NCBI GenBank assembly: GCA_964036155.1
Contig: OZ038423.1
Span: 53,955,249 to 54,019,248 of the forward strand
Direction: 5' to 3'
DNA from: Diploscapter coronatus
Taxonomy: Eukaryota; Nematoda; Chromadorea; Rhabditida; Rhabditidae
DNA length: 64,000 nt
The notes under the pieces were generated by a model. The model worked only from the letters and a program-made list of their open reading frames with translations, was not told the DNA's origin and did no database searches. Below, piece after piece: positions 1 to 14,200 of this stretch; position 1 is the stretch's first letter; each line of letters begins with the position of its first letter. Position numbers and translations under genes: made by a program.

Positions 1-522
1 AAATGATCATTAGGGTAAACGATTTGCATTGTTCGAACCTGTAGAAATAAGTAGTTCAGGTTCGGAGCTGTTCTAGAAGCATTCAAAAATCAGTTGTGAA
101 CGAAATTTCGATAGAAAGCATCGTTTTGAAAGAAAGACTTCAATTCTTCCCGAAACACGCCAATTCAGTGTCGGTTTTTAAACGGTATCATCAATTTTGA
201 ATAATGACTTGTAGACTCTAATTTTTAGATATATCGATCCCCCACTCACATTTTTGGGAAGGTCTTCTCTTGAGAGCCCAAGTGAGTTGAAACGATACAC
301 CTCGGAAAATATGAAGGAAACGACACGATATGAAAGGGAGTCGACATGTTGCCAGAAGTTACTGATTTTCTTTCACATGGAAAAAGCAAAGTTCCTTTCT
401 TTGAATTGATTAGCATTCCCTCAAGCTTGCGCGTTTCGCGTTTTTGTATGAAAAACATTCTTTGACATATTACACTTTTTATGCAAAGAATATTATGCTA
501 ACACAACTATATCTATTGATAT

Positions 523-2283
523 AATGCAGATTTGACATCAAGGCGTATTTTTTTGAGAGGGAATGTTTGGGGTTTTCGACAACATACGTTATGGTGTTAT
601 TTCTCGTATACAACATGATTACTAACATGCTAATCATGCATGATCATATCCATTTAGATAAAGCAGAATTAGGAGGGAAAATGAATTTAGTATCAAAAAT
701 GATTTTTAAATCACCAACTATTTCTCAGTTAAGTCGTTTTATCTATTTTCTCTTTATACCTGGCCGGACAATCGGATAGATCTTCTTCCCGGAGTCATCG
801 GTCGCTATAAGACTAGGAGTAGTCTGAACATCCACGATTGCCACGTAGCGGCCTTGTTCGTCCTTCGGAAGAGGTGAACCGTCCTGACCTAGAGGATGGC
901 CAGAGGAATCAGTGACGATGGGTCGACCGTCAACACCAATTGGAGATCCACTGGCGTCCGTCGGAAGAAGATTTCCGTCTTTATCGACGACTTGGTAAGT
1001 AGGTTTCGGGGTCGAAGCTTCGGATGGAACGAAGATGGCTTGTCCCTGGTCGTTTGTAGACAGAATGTTGTTGTCCTGGTCGACGAATTGTCCATCTTCA
1101 TTTTTGCGGATGATCGTTCCATCTGGAGAGACGTAATCTCCATCGGAATTTTTATTTAGAGGGAGATTGTCTGATCCAATAACTTCAGGCAGGGGTTGAC
1201 TCTGATCGTCAGTTGGCAGAATCCTTGCAGTGGTGTGAACTTCATCGACACTCACATACTTGCCATCGCTCGTAGTCGAGAGTGGCTCACCAGATTTCGA
1301 CAGGGGATGTCCCGAGGAATCTGTCGAAATCGGTTGTCCGTGAATGTCGAGAACAGTTCCGTCTTCCTGGGTCGGCAATAGCTCTCCGGTCTCTTTGTCA
1401 ACGATCTCAATTCGAGGCCTTGAAGTCGTCACTGCAGGCTCGACGAAAACAGCTTGTCCCTGATCGTTTGTGGGCAGAATTCTGTTCTGTTCGTCCACGA
1501 AATTGCCATCGTCGTCCTTTCTGATGATTTTCCCGTCATCGGTCAAATAATTTCCTTGATCGTCTGCTCGAAGGGGAGTTCCGTCTGGCAAAATAACTTG
1601 AATGACACTCTCTTTCGTCGTTGCAGCATCTGACGGCTCAATTCCCTCTCCCACTTCTCCTACACTCGGCAGAATGCTCGTCTCCTTTCCTGGCTCGGGG
1701 TAGATGTACTGTCCTTGGTCATTTTTCTGCAGTGGCTCATTATCGGGTCCCAGAGGTCTGTCTTGGTCATCCAACTCGATTGGAGTTCCTTCATCCGTAA
1801 TGAAATGACCCGTGCTGTCTTTTCCCAACTCACTGCCGTCTTCTCGAACAATTGGGAAGATTTTTCTTCCGGAATCGTCAGTGGCAATCAAACTGGGGGT
1901 TGTTTGAACGTCAGAAATCAGCACAAACTGCTGATTTTCGTTGGTCGGAAGTGGAGACGAGTCAGGGGCAATGGGTTTTCCTGAGGAGTCGGTCGAGATC
2001 GGCCTCTGGTCTGCATCGATGAAGACACCAGTCGAGGGATCAGTCGAGTACAAAGTTCCTTCCTGATCCACGACGGGATAGATCGGCGACTTCGTTTCTG
2101 GGTGAGTGGGAAGCGGCTTTCCATCGAATCCAATAACAGGGAGGATGTACTGACCGTCTGTGTTCTGTGCCAAGGGCTCGTTGTCGGGTCCAAGAGGTCG
2201 GTCCTGATCGTCGATCTCGATAGGAACCCCCTCATCAGTGATAAAACGACCGCTGGAATCTGTTGCCAGAAGAGTTCCGTCTA
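523..2283. repeat. Near-identical tract shared with 9659-11420 (exon A plus 237 bp of intron)
   Basis: The plus-strand sequence from ATAATGCAGATTTGACATC (about 523) through the exon end at 2280 matches 9659-11417 almost base for base, including the intronic 237 bp. Outside these limits the two regions show no alignable similarity: on one side taacacaactata against taacacgactgta and then nothing, on the other aataatgcaaag against aacattctaagg. The sharp edges mark a duplication or conversion tract of about 1.76 kb. Confidence 0.85.
760..2280 (-). CDS. dig-1: DIG-1-like repeat exon A (second block)
   Basis: A 1521-nt phase 1-1 exon, the last one visible. It begins [11 protein letters not shown] and ends with the CCAG|GTATAAAG donor, so coding must continue to the left of the window. 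About eight Ser-Gly pairs in acidic surroundings are present in its 507 residues (for example TDSSGRF, TDDSGRK, TDSSGHP). It carries [12 protein letters not shown] like A', and LSTTSDGK like C'. Whether a third C-D-B-A block follows cannot be seen here. Confidence 0.85.
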
Positions 2284-5200
2284 TAATAATGCAAAGATTT
2301 GAACAAATATTTTAAGGTTAAGTATCAATCGCTTTCTAAATAAGAAATAAATTTGAAGATATATTTGCTAATAAAACTCGCGATATTCTTTTCTAAGCCT
2401 AGAGATAAAATCACTAAACTTAATTATTTAGCCATTATCTACACCACTTCTCATTAATCTATTAGGTTGGGGGATAAATTCTGCCACAAGATTAGGAGCC
2501 GCCAGCCAAAACTCTAGATGTGACTTTATAGATCATATTATACACTACTTTGCAGCTCTTAACCATCACTCTTCACTTGTGAAAATGAAAAAAAATATAT
2601 ATATATTTGAAATGCCAATTAATAAAAGTAGTACCACAACAATTCAACGAATACGCATATTTTGAGCCAGTTTAGAAAGTAACAGCTTACCTATAAAGTA
2701 TAGGGTAGGAATTTGGTAGTGGAATGTTGGGAATCAAACTTTTCAGCTAGGAAAAATATGATATTTTTTAATCGATTTTTATGATACTACTTTTATTAAT
2801 TGCCTTTAAAACCCAATTTAAAAAAAAATCGAAGTTTTCAAAACGCGATTTTACAAACAGTTTGGGAAGGGGAGTGAGAAGTGCCGCAATGGGGGGATGG
2901 AGAGAGAAACGAGAGAGTGGAGAGACGCAGACGATCGAGTGAGAAGGAATGGTGAGAGATGCGAGGAAATAAAATAACTAATTTTTTATTTTATATTTTT
3001 TTTATTCTATAAACTAATTATCGGATAATAATGTCAAAAAAAATGATTTGAACAAATCTTTTTTCTTCTTCTCTCCAAAACATTGCAACTAAAGCTGCGG
3101 TTTCGCATACTTTTTTGGCTATATCTTTTTTTAAGGCAACATAAATTTTTCTAAAGCTTCTATTAGGCATTGATGATGTACCAATTAACGAGAAAATGGA
3201 ATAAAATAGCAAGTCACTTAACAAAGGGTCGTTTTGGGGAGCAATTTAGTCTGTCATCAAAAATTAAAATTTTCAAACATCCTTTAAAAAGTTTTTGAAA
3301 AGTTTTTTTGAAAGATTATCTTTTCATTCTTCTCATTAGAGAGGCTTCCACTTAATTTTAATCAAGTTTCGGAGTGATTTCATTACTTTCTTATCGAAAT
3401 AGAACGATGTGAAGAAAATAGTTTTGGTGAATAAATACCGCCCTCCAGCTAACGTCTACTTTTTGTAATATCATTTTCAAGCGATTTTTCGTTTCGAGAA
3501 TGGATATATGAGAAGGGTATGTCTGTGAGTGTATATTGATAGAATCGCTTCATGAAAATTAAAGGGACACCCCCGATCCAGAACTTTTTGTGAATGATTC
3601 CCCTATCTGAAGTTAACAAAATAGTTCTGGATCGGGGGTATCCCAAATTAAAGTCCTGGCAGAATTATCGAAATTAACTTGAAGAGAATACTTGTGTTGC
3701 AGAAATTATTCCCCATCCTGATACAACATAGTTACTGTCATGCGTCACTATATTCTAGTCTAAAGTTAATCAAATTTTAAAAAATCGAGTATATAAGTTA
3801 ATTTTGCATTTTCATAAAAATTTCCATATGCCCTTTCACCTTCCATACTATTTTTATATCTTTTTCTCTGAAGCATACCTGGTCTGACAACAGGGTAAAT
3901 TTTCTTTCCAGAATCATCGGTGGCTATAAGACTAGGAGTAGTCTGAACATCCACGATTGCCACGTAGCGGCCTTGTTCGTCCTTCGGAAGAGGTGAACCG
4001 TCCTGACCTAGAGGATGGCCAGAGGAATCAGTGACGATGGGTCGACCGTCAACACCAATTGGAGATCCACTGGCGTCCGTCGGAAGAAGATTTCCGTCTT
4101 TATCGACGACTTGGTAAGTAGGTTTCGGGGTCGAAGCTTCGGGTGGAACGAAGATGGCTTGTCCCTGGTCGTTTGTAGACAGAATGTTGTTGTCCTGGTC
4201 GACGAATTGTCCATCTTCATTTTTGCGGATGATCGTTCCATCTGGAGAGACGTAATCTCCTTCAGAATTGGTAGACAGTGGACTATTGTCTGATCCAATA
4301 ACTTCAGGCAGGGCTTGACTCTGATCGTCAGTTGGCAGAACCCTTGCAGTGGTGTGAACTTCATCGACACTCACATATTTGCCGTCGTTCGTAGTCGGAA
4401 GTGGCTCACCAGATTTCGACAGGGGATGTCCCGAGGAGTCAGTGCTGATTGGTTGTCCGTGAATGTCGAGAACGGTTCCGTCTTCCTGGGTCGGCAATAG
4501 CTCTCCGGTCTCTTTGTCAACGATCTCAAGCCTGGGTTTCAATGTTGTTGCTGCAGGCTCTACAAAGACAGCTTGTCCCTGATCGTTTGTGGGCAGAATT
4601 CTGTTCTGTTCGTCCACGAAATTGCCATCGTCGTCCTTCCTGATGATTTTCCCGTCATCGGTCAAATAATTTCCTTGATCGTCTGCTCGAAGAGGTGTAC
4701 CATCCTGGTTTACAACGATAGTTGTGATTTCTTTTGTCGTCGCAGCATCTGACGGCTCAATTCCCTCTCCCACTTCTCCTACACTCGGCAGAATGCTCGT
4801 CTCCTTTCCTGGCTCGGGGTAGATGTACTGTCCTTGGTCATTTTTCTGTAGTGGCTCATTATCGGGTCCCAGGGGTCTGTCTTGGTCATCCAACTCGATT
4901 GGAGTTCCTTCATCCGTAATGAAATGACCCGTACTGTCTTTTCCCAGCTCACTGCCGTCTTCTCGAACAATTGGGAAGATCTTTCTTCCGGAATCGTCAG
5001 TGGCAATCAAACTGGGGGTTGTTTGAACGTCAGAAATCAGCACGAACTGCTGATTTTCGTTGGTCGGAAGTGGAGACGAGTCAGGGGCAATGGGTTTTCC
5101 TGAGGAGTCGGTCGAGATCGGCCTCTGGTCTGCATCGATGAAGACACCAGTCGAGGGATCAGTCGAGTACAACGTTCCCTCCTGATCCACGACGGGATAG

Positions 5201-8200
5201 ATCGGCGACTTCGTTTCTGGGTGAGTGGGAAGCGGCTTTCCGTCGAATCCAATAACAGGGAGGATGTACTGACCATCCTTGTTCTGTGCCAGGGGCTCGT
5301 TATCGGGTCCAAGAGGTCGGTCCTGATCGTCAATCTCGATAGGAACCCCCTCATCAGTGATAAAACGACCGCTGGAATCTGTTGCCAGAAGAGTTCCGTC
5401 TAAATATCTCCATTTCCTTATGAATTTTCTCCGAGAACAATTACAATTTTCTAAATCTCTCGTAGACTTATCCATGTTTAGTGTTTTTGGTTTTAGATTC
5501 GCCTAATATGGTATTAGTATGTTCAAATTTAGTATCAAGGGCATATTCTCCATGGAAATAGTTTAGCTTTTCTATAAATTGGCCATGCTACTATCTAATT
5601 TGCACAAACTATGATATATATCATGCTCATTCAAATAGTTTAAAATTATTTTGTGAAATGAATAGAGTACCATAGGTCAATTTCTAAATTTCTAAATTTG
5701 CATGTCTACAAATTTGTCCTACCTGGTCTAACAACCGGGTAGATTTTGTGACCAGAATCATCGGTGGCTATAACACTTGGGGTAGTTTGTGCCTCTGTGA
5801 CGAAAATGAATCGATTCTGCTCGTCAGTTGGAAGGGGCGAAGAGTCAGCAGAAATAGGCTTGCCAGAACTTGGATCCGTGCTGATCGCGCGTCCATCGGG
5901 AGCAATGAATTCACCTAAATTTCGACACCTGCTGGTACTTTTTTTTTTAAGTAATCGGATTATTTTTATTTTTTAATTAAAAGACTTAAAATAAAAATAT
6001 CTTCTTTCTTATATTGAGATAAGGAAAGCCTTGCGACATTATTTTTTCTTGTGGATTTCGTTTAAGATTTAGAAGGTTAGCTCATGTTATGTATTAATGG
6101 AGCACCTAATCTAATATATCTAAATATCTGGTCATTCGTCGTTCCGAACTTATCGTGCTATAAAAATAACTATATTTTTAAAACGGCATCATTGGGGAAA
6201 TATCGAAGATAAAACTGGGAGGGCGTGCGCTGTTCAACAAAAATATTTTGCTGTAGCGATATTCAGCAAATGTAGATTGAATTATTGATACTTTTGCTCA
6301 ATGATAAACTAAGGGTGGTAATATAATTAGATTGCTTTAAGAAAAGATAGGGGGCAGGTCATTGAGTGTGGTAAGGTAAAATCCGAAATGTTTAGCTTTG
6401 TTTGATTTGGGCTAGATAAAACAAGTTTTTCAATGTAGAAATAAGGCTATGATTATTTTATGGTTTAATTTTGAGACTGAATTCCAGGAGTAAAATAACA
6501 AATATAAGAAGTTTTGTTGAAAATTGCTGTAGTAGACTTATCCATGTTGAACAGCACCTCATCATTTTTCATCTTGTTGAACAATGCTACGGACTCATAA
6601 AACTAAGAATTGAAGAATAATAGCAAAAGTCTATAAATATCAGTTGGATGATTATAATCAAGATTTATGCTCAATGATATCGTTAATCTGAAACTTGATG
6701 AGCTGTGTTAAAGATATTTATTTTTAGAATAAATAGAAACGATTAACTCTAATTTTAATTCTGAAGGATACTTTCATTTATACATAACTTGAAGTTTTTC
6801 AAATACCTTATTTGGCAAAATTATGAGTTAGCAAAGAAAATGTTCGAAGTGCCGTAAATCTTTCTTCATCCCAATTTAAGTATACAAACATACCTGTCGA
6901 AGGGTCTGTAGGCAGTGGGCGTCCTTGTTCATCGACGATCTGGTAGGTAGGTTTCGGGGTCGAAGCTTCGGATGGAACGAAGATGGCTTGTCCCTGGTCG
7001 TTTGTAGACAGAATGTTGTTGTCCTGGTCGACGAATTGTCCATCTTCGTTTTTGCGGATGATCGTTCCATCTGGAGAGACGTAATCTCCATCGGAATTTT
7101 TATTTAGAGGGAGATTGTCTGGTCCAATAACTTCAGGCAGGGGTTGACTCTGATCGTCAGTTGGCAGAATCCTTGCAGTGGTGTGAACTTCATCGACACT
7201 CACATATTTGCCGTCGTTCGTAGTCGGAAGTGGCTCACCAGATTTCGACAGGGGATGTCCCGAGGAATCTGTCGAAATCGGCTGTCCGTGAATGTCGAGA
7301 ACAGTTCCGTCTTCCTGGGTCGGCAATAGCTCTCCAGTCTCTTTGTCAACGATCTCAAGCCTGGGTTTCAATGTTGTTACTGCAGGCTCTACAAAGACAG
7401 CTTGTCCCTGATCGTTTGTGGGCAGAACTCTGTTCTGTTCGTCCACGAAATTGCCATCATCGTCCTTCCTGATGATTTTCCCGTCATCGGTCAAATAATT
7501 TCCTTGATCGTCGGCTCGAAGAGGAGTCCCGTCTGGCAGGATAACTTGAATGACACTCTCTTTCGTCGTTACGGCATCTGATGGCTCAATTCCCTCTCCC
7601 ACTTCTCCTACACTCGGCAGAATGCTCGTCTCCTTTCCTGGCTCGGGGTAGATGTACTGTCCTTGGTCATTTTTCTGTAGTGGCTCATTATCGGGTCCCA
7701 GGGGTCTGTCTTGGTCATCCAACTCGATTGGAGTTCCTTCATCCGTAATGAAATGACCCGTACTGTCTTTTCCCAGCTCACTGCCGTCTTCTCGAACAAT
7801 TGGGAAGATCTTTCTTCCGGAATCGTCAGTGGCAATCAAACTGGGGGTTGTTTGAACGTCAGAAATCAGCACGAACTGCTGATTCTCGTTGGTCGGAAGT
7901 GGAGACGAGTCAGGGGCAATGGGTTTTCCTGAGGAGTCGGTCGAGATCGGCCTCTGGTCTGCATCGATGAAGACACCAGTCGAGGGATCAGTCGAGTACA
8001 AAGTTCCCTCCTGATCCACGACGGGATAGATCGGTGACTTCGTTTCTGGGTGAGTGGGAAGCGGCTTTCCATCGAATCCAATAACAGGGAGGATGTACTG
8101 ACCGTCTGTGTTCTGTGCCAAGGGCTCGTTGTCGGGTCCAAGAGGTCGGTCCTGATCGTCAATTTCTATCGGGACCCCTTCATCAGTGATAAAACGACCG

Positions 8201-11200
8201 CTGGAATCTGTTGCCAGAAGAGTTCCGTCTAAATGGTATAATTTTTTAATCGATTTTTTCTTTAAATTTTGAAACATTGTTGATGCAGTCGTGTTAACCA
8301 ATAGCCTTCAAAATTCTCGCTTTTGAAAGAAACAACTGCAAACCAAAGTGCAATAATTCGATGGATAAGCAGATGACGAAGATGCAGACTTTCTTCTGGA
8401 GTTATTGTGAATGACCGATATAACTTGAGACGAAATAAAGGGTACGTCTTTCTTTTCTCCCTCTGAACCTTGAAATGCGCAGGCAGACAACATTTGTCAA
8501 TTTTACGATTCTTTTTATTTTCTTTCGTTTTGCTTGGTTTTTTCATCGAATTTAACGGGATTTTCACAAAAATCATTTGACAATTATCTTCCCCTATCGA
8601 TATTGATAGAAATAGTGGACTAATTAATCGATAATTGTCCTTGAAAACGCGAAAAACAAAAAGAATAAATAAATCGTCTAACGAACAAATCCTCGTCCCT
8701 CGCACATTCCGAAGCTCACAAGAGAGGAAGAAAAAGAAACGCGCTTCTTTTTTCCTTATCTGAAGTAACCGGTGATTCACAAATTATTTGGTAATTAGAG
8801 CTAATCACCTACAGGTATTCAATGAACAAACACTTTCCACTTACTTTTCTCGTGTTTTTGCAGTGATTTTTAATAGATTTTTGAATTTCTTCTTCAAAAT
8901 TGTGATAATTAGCAGATAATTAGAACATAATCACAGAAACAGGCTTTAGTTTGGTTTATTTCGTGTTTTCGTGATTTTTTTTTATCGTTTTTCACGATAA
9001 AATGATTTCTTGAGCATAATGTTTCGGGAAAATTGCGTAATTATGACCTAATTATCTGTTAATTATCGATAATTATCGATAATTGCCGAATAATTATAAG
9101 AGTCACGAGTGAAAATGTCGAAAAAATAAGTGAAAGTGAAAATCCAGTTTAAATAATGAGATGAACAATGCATGCCACAACGCGAGAGGGAAGCGTGCTA
9201 TTCGCACCGCCCCCTTGCGCGAAGGGCACTGGTAATTCCCAGTTCCGTTACAGTGGAGGATAACCGCAAAAGAGATGGACAGCGGAGGTGTTGTTTACTT
9301 TTAGCAATATGAACCATTTAGAGATGTGCGGAATTCCGACGTATTTTTCTTTTCTCCATGGGCTCGCTCTATCTCTCGAAAGACCCTTTCTCTGCGCTTT
9401 AGCCTCGGAATTCTTAATGAAGCGAACATAGAAGAGAAATAAAGAATGACGCGTGGATAAATGAGAGAAGATTCGGAAATCCGTTCCTATTTTAAATTCC
9501 GCAACCAGGTATTACGCAATTCTAGAGTCTAAAATGGATTTTAAAATCTTCTCCATGAGTGAAACCCATCAGGATACTTTACGCGTAATCATCCTAGATT
9601 TTTTATTCAAAGGATACTGTTTAACACGACTGTATATCGTTTCTTTAGTAATCTTGACATAATGCAGATTTGACATCAAGGCGTATTTTTTGAGAGGGAA
9701 TGTTTTGGGTTTTCGACAACATACGTTATGGTGTTATTTCTCGTATACAACATGATTACTAACATGCTAATCATGCATGATCATATCCATTTAGATAAAG
9801 CAGAATTAGGAGGGAAAATGAATTTAGTATCAAAAATGATTTTTAAATCACCAACTATTTCTCAGTTAAGTCGTTTTATCTATTTTCTCTTTATACCTGG
9901 CCGGACAATCGGATAGATCTTCTTCCCGGAGTCATCGGTCGCTATAAGACTAGGAGTAGTCTGAACATCCACGATTGCCACGTAGCGGCCTTGTTCGTCC
10001 TTCGGAAGAGGTGAACCGTCCTGACCTAGAGGATGGCCAGAGGAATCAGTGACGATGGGTCGACCGTCAACACCAATTGGAGATCCACTGGCGTCCGTCG
10101 GAAGAAGATTTCCGTCTTTATCGACGACTTGGTAAGTAGGTTTCGGGGTCGAAGCTTCGGATGGAACGAAGATGGCTTGTCCCTGGTCGTTTGTAGACAG
10201 AATGTTGTTGTCCTGGTCGACGAATTGTCCATCTTCATTTTTGCGGATGATCGTTCCATCTGGAGAGACGTAATCTCCATCGGAATTTTTATTTAGAGGG
10301 AGATTGTCTGATCCAATAACTTCAGGCAGGGGTTGACTCTGATCGTCAGTTGGCAGAATCCTTGCAGTGGTGTGAACTTCATCGACACTCACATATTTGC
10401 CGTCGTTCGTAGTCGGAAGTGGCTCACCAGATTTCGACAGGGGATGTCCCGAGGAATCTGTCGAAATCGGTTGTCCGTGAATGTCGAGAACAGTTCCGTC
10501 TTCCTGGGTCGGCAATAGCTCTCCGGTCTCTTTGTCAACGATCTCAATTCGAGGCCTTGAAGTCGTCACTGCAGGCTCGACGAAAACAGCTTGTCCCTGA
10601 TCGTTTGTGGGCAGAATTCTGTTCTGTTCGTCCACGAAATTGCCATCGTCGTCCTTTCTGATGATTTTCCCGTCATCGGTCAAATAATTTCCTTGATCGT
10701 CTGCTCGAAGAGGTGTACCATCCTGGTTTACAACGATAGTTGTGATTTCTTTTGTCGTCGCAGCATCTGACGGCTCAATTCCCTCTCCCACTTCTCCTAC
10801 ACTCGGCAGAATGCTCGTCTCCTTTCCTGGCTCGGGGTAGATGTACTGTCCTTGGTCATTTTTCTGCAGTGGCTCATTATCGGGTCCCAGAGGTCTGTCT
10901 TGGTCATCCAACTCGATTGGAGTTCCTTCATCCGTAATGAAATGACCCGTGCTGTCTTTTCCCAACTCACTGCCGTCTTCTCGAACAATTGGGAAGATTT
11001 TTCTTCCGGAATCGTCAGTGGCAATCAAACTGGGGGTTGTTTGAACGTCAGAAATCAGCACGAACTGCTGATTCTCGTTGGTCGGAAGTGGAGACGAGTC
11101 AGGAGCAATGGGTTTTCCTGAGGAATCTGTCGAAATCGGCCTCTGGTCTGCATTGATGAAGACACCAGTCGAAGGATCAGTCGAGTACAAAGTTCCCTCC

Positions 11201-14200
11201 TGATCCACGACGGGATAGATCGGTGACTTCGTTTCTGGGTGAGTGGGAAGCGGCTTTCCGTCGAATCCAATAACAGGGAGGATGTACTGACCGTCTGTGT
11301 TCTGTGCCAGGGGCTCGTTGTCGGGTCCAAGAGGTCGGTCCTGATCGTCGATCTCGATAGGAACCCCCTCATCAGTGATAAAACGACCGCTGGAATCTGT
11401 TGCCAGAAGAGTTCCGTCTATAACATTCTAAGGTTTTAATAAAAATTCATTTTTCCTGATATGAAAAAGCTTTAATCTCTTTATAAAAGGTTAGATTAAA
11501 GAAAATACTTTCGTAGTAAAGCCACATGATAATCTATTATCTATCATCTATCATCTATGAAAACTACCACTAACTGGTCTATGTTATCGTGTCATGCCTC
11601 GTTTTTCATGAATTTACAACATAGTTACTGTCATGCTTTTCGTGCGATAACGGAAAGTGGAACAAATGTTTGGATCATCGCATATACATAGAGAGCGCAA
11701 GCGATTCCTCAAATTTGATATTGGTGGGATTCGAAGCTTGCGCAAATATTGTAGGGTCCTTCAAATACTTAAATCGTACGAAAACTTTCGAGTCCGTCCA
11801 GTCAAAACCCTATAATTAAGTCGCTAATTGCTTTCCTAAATATTACGATTTTTCATCAATGAAAATTAGCATTTGGTTCAATTTTAACCCATTTGAACTA
11901 ATGACTGCCTATTTCTCATTTAAAAAAATAGCCTTATGGTACAAATCATTATCCAACCAGATCGTCTCCTTGCCGATGATGAGTTGTAGAAATGAATAGA
12001 TATCTTGCTCAAAACTGACAAAATACGAATGAAACTTGTTAATTTTCGCGATTTCTTAACAAAGTGAAGGAAAACTGTCGAGTTGAGCATTTTTGAGCAT
12101 TCATCGTAAGCAGAGCTGAGACGAAATTGAAATTTTAGAATTCGAAATCGAAATCGAAATCTCGTCTCAGCTCTGACCGTAAGGACTTGAAATGTTCCGA
12201 ATATCATCTCCATATTGATAGAAACACTATCAAGTGCGCTCGATTACGTTCATAACGGATAGGGTTCTACAGCTTTTGTCCAACCTTGATCTCAAAAATA
12301 AGCATTTTGGAAAGTTTTCAAGGGTTCATCTAATGGAGACCTGGAGACCTTTGCAGAGCTCAAAATTCCTAACAACTTCATAGACTTCAAATCCCACCAA
12401 AATTAAAAGTATTCTCAATAGTTCAAGTCAAAGTTACATTGACGATAACTTGTGCCAAAAATTCATATTTGATTCCATACTTTTGATCACCATCGTAATA
12501 AGAGAAAAGATCTTTGCAATTTGATATCATCACAAATCTAAAAGAAACTCAAAATAATGTTTTAGCGAAAATATTGTTATGAAGAGTTATAAGAAATAAG
12601 CGATGATTCAAATTCTTGCACCACTCTATCTATCAAAGCAAATCAGAGTTTAAAAATAGAGGCATCGAAATCAGCTTGGCATTTTCGTCAAATTGTCATG
12701 TGTGCTTTAGTTCTACTTACTACCTATTTTGATAAAATTTCCCTAAAATATACCTGGTCTGACAATCGGATAGATCTTCTTCCCGGAGTCATCGGTCGCT
12801 ATAAGACTAGGAGTAGTCTGAACATCCACGATCGCCACGTAGCGGCCTTGTTCGTTCTTCGGAAGAGGTGAACCGTCCTGACCTAGAGGATGGCCAGAGG
12901 AATCAGTGACGATGGGTCGACCGTCAACACCAATTGGAGATCCACTGGCGTCCGTCGGAAGAAGATTTCCGTCTTTATCGACGACTTGGTAAGTAGGTTT
13001 CGGGGTCGAAGCTTCGGATGGAACGAAGATGGCTTGTCCCTGGTCGTTTGTAGACAGAATGTTGTTGTCCTGGTCGACGAATTGTCCATCTTCGTTTTTG
13101 CGGATGATCGTTCCATCTGAAGAGACGTAATCTCCATCGGAATTTTTATTTAGAGGGAGATTGTCTGATCCAATAACTTCAGGCAGGGGTTGACTCTGAT
13201 CGTCAGTTGGCAGAATCCTTGCAGTGGTGTGAACTTCATCGACACTCACATATTTGCCGTCGTTCGTAGTCGGAAGTGGCTCACCAGATTTCGACAGGGG
13301 ATGTCCCGAGGAGTCAGTGCTGATTGGTTGTCCGTGAATGTCGAGAACGGTTCCGTCTTCCTGGGTCGGCAATAGCTCTCCGGTCTCTTTGTCAACGATC
13401 TCAAGCCTGGGTTTCAATGTTGTTGCTGCAGGCTCTACAAAGACAGCTTGTCCCTGATCGTTTGTGGGCAGAATTCTGTTCTGTTCGTCCACGAAATTGC
13501 CATCGTCGTCCTTCCTGATGATTTTCCCGTCATCGGTCAAATAATTTCCTTGATCGTCGGCTCGAAGAGGAGTCCCGTCTGGCAGGATAACTTGAATGAC
13601 ACTCTCTTTCGTCGTTGCAGCATCTGACGGCTCAATTCCCTCTCCCACTTCTCCTACACTCGGCAGAATGCTCGTCTCCTTTCCTGGCTCGGGGTAGATG
13701 TACTGTCCTTGGTCATTTTTCTGCAGTGGCTCATTATCGGGTCCCAGAGGTCTGTCTTGGTCATCCAACTCGATTGGAGTTCCTTCATCCGTAATGAAAT
13801 GACCCGTGCTGTCTTTTCCCAACTCACTGCCGTCTTCTCGAACAATTGGGAAGATCTTTCTTCCGGAATCGTCAGTGGCAATCAAACTGGGGGTTGTTTG
13901 AACGTCAGAAATCAGCACGAACTGCTGATTCTCGTTGGTCGGAAGTGGAGACGAGTCAGGGGCAATGGGTTTTCCTGAGGAGTCGGTCGAGATCGGCCTC
14001 TGGTCTGCATCGATGAAGACACCAGTCGAGGGATCAGTCGAGTACAAAGTTCCCTCCTGATCCACGACGGGATAGATCGGTGACTTCGTTTCTGGGTGAG
14101 TGGGAAGCGGCTTTCCGTCGAATCCAATAACAGGGAGGATGTACTGACCATCCTTGTTCTGTGCCAGGGGCTCGTTGTCGGGTCCAAGAGGTCGGTCCTG

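Larger units (their letters stand above)
3879..5914. repeat. Near-identical tract shared with 12754-14789 (exon D, 323-bp intron, exon B)
   Basis: The whole run exon B, intron, exon D is collinear with 12754-14789 and of equal length (2036 bp). The intron is identical except for one g/a difference that I can see. Similarity ends at the exon B donor on one side and within the first codons of exon D on the other. Confidence 0.85.

Noticed and set aside
5462..6549. A 17-base string GTAGACTTATCCATGTT found at 5462, 6533 and 14337
   Set aside because: The 5462/14337 pair is part of the duplicated intron. The third copy is a single extra match in AT-rich intron with no flanking similarity, which is not enough to call a functional element.
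3723..11640. Short shared string ACAACATAGTTACTGTCATGC in the B-A and B'-A' introns (near 3724 and 11617)
   Set aside because: Probably a leftover of common ancestry between the two introns, but about 20 bases alone do not show function.
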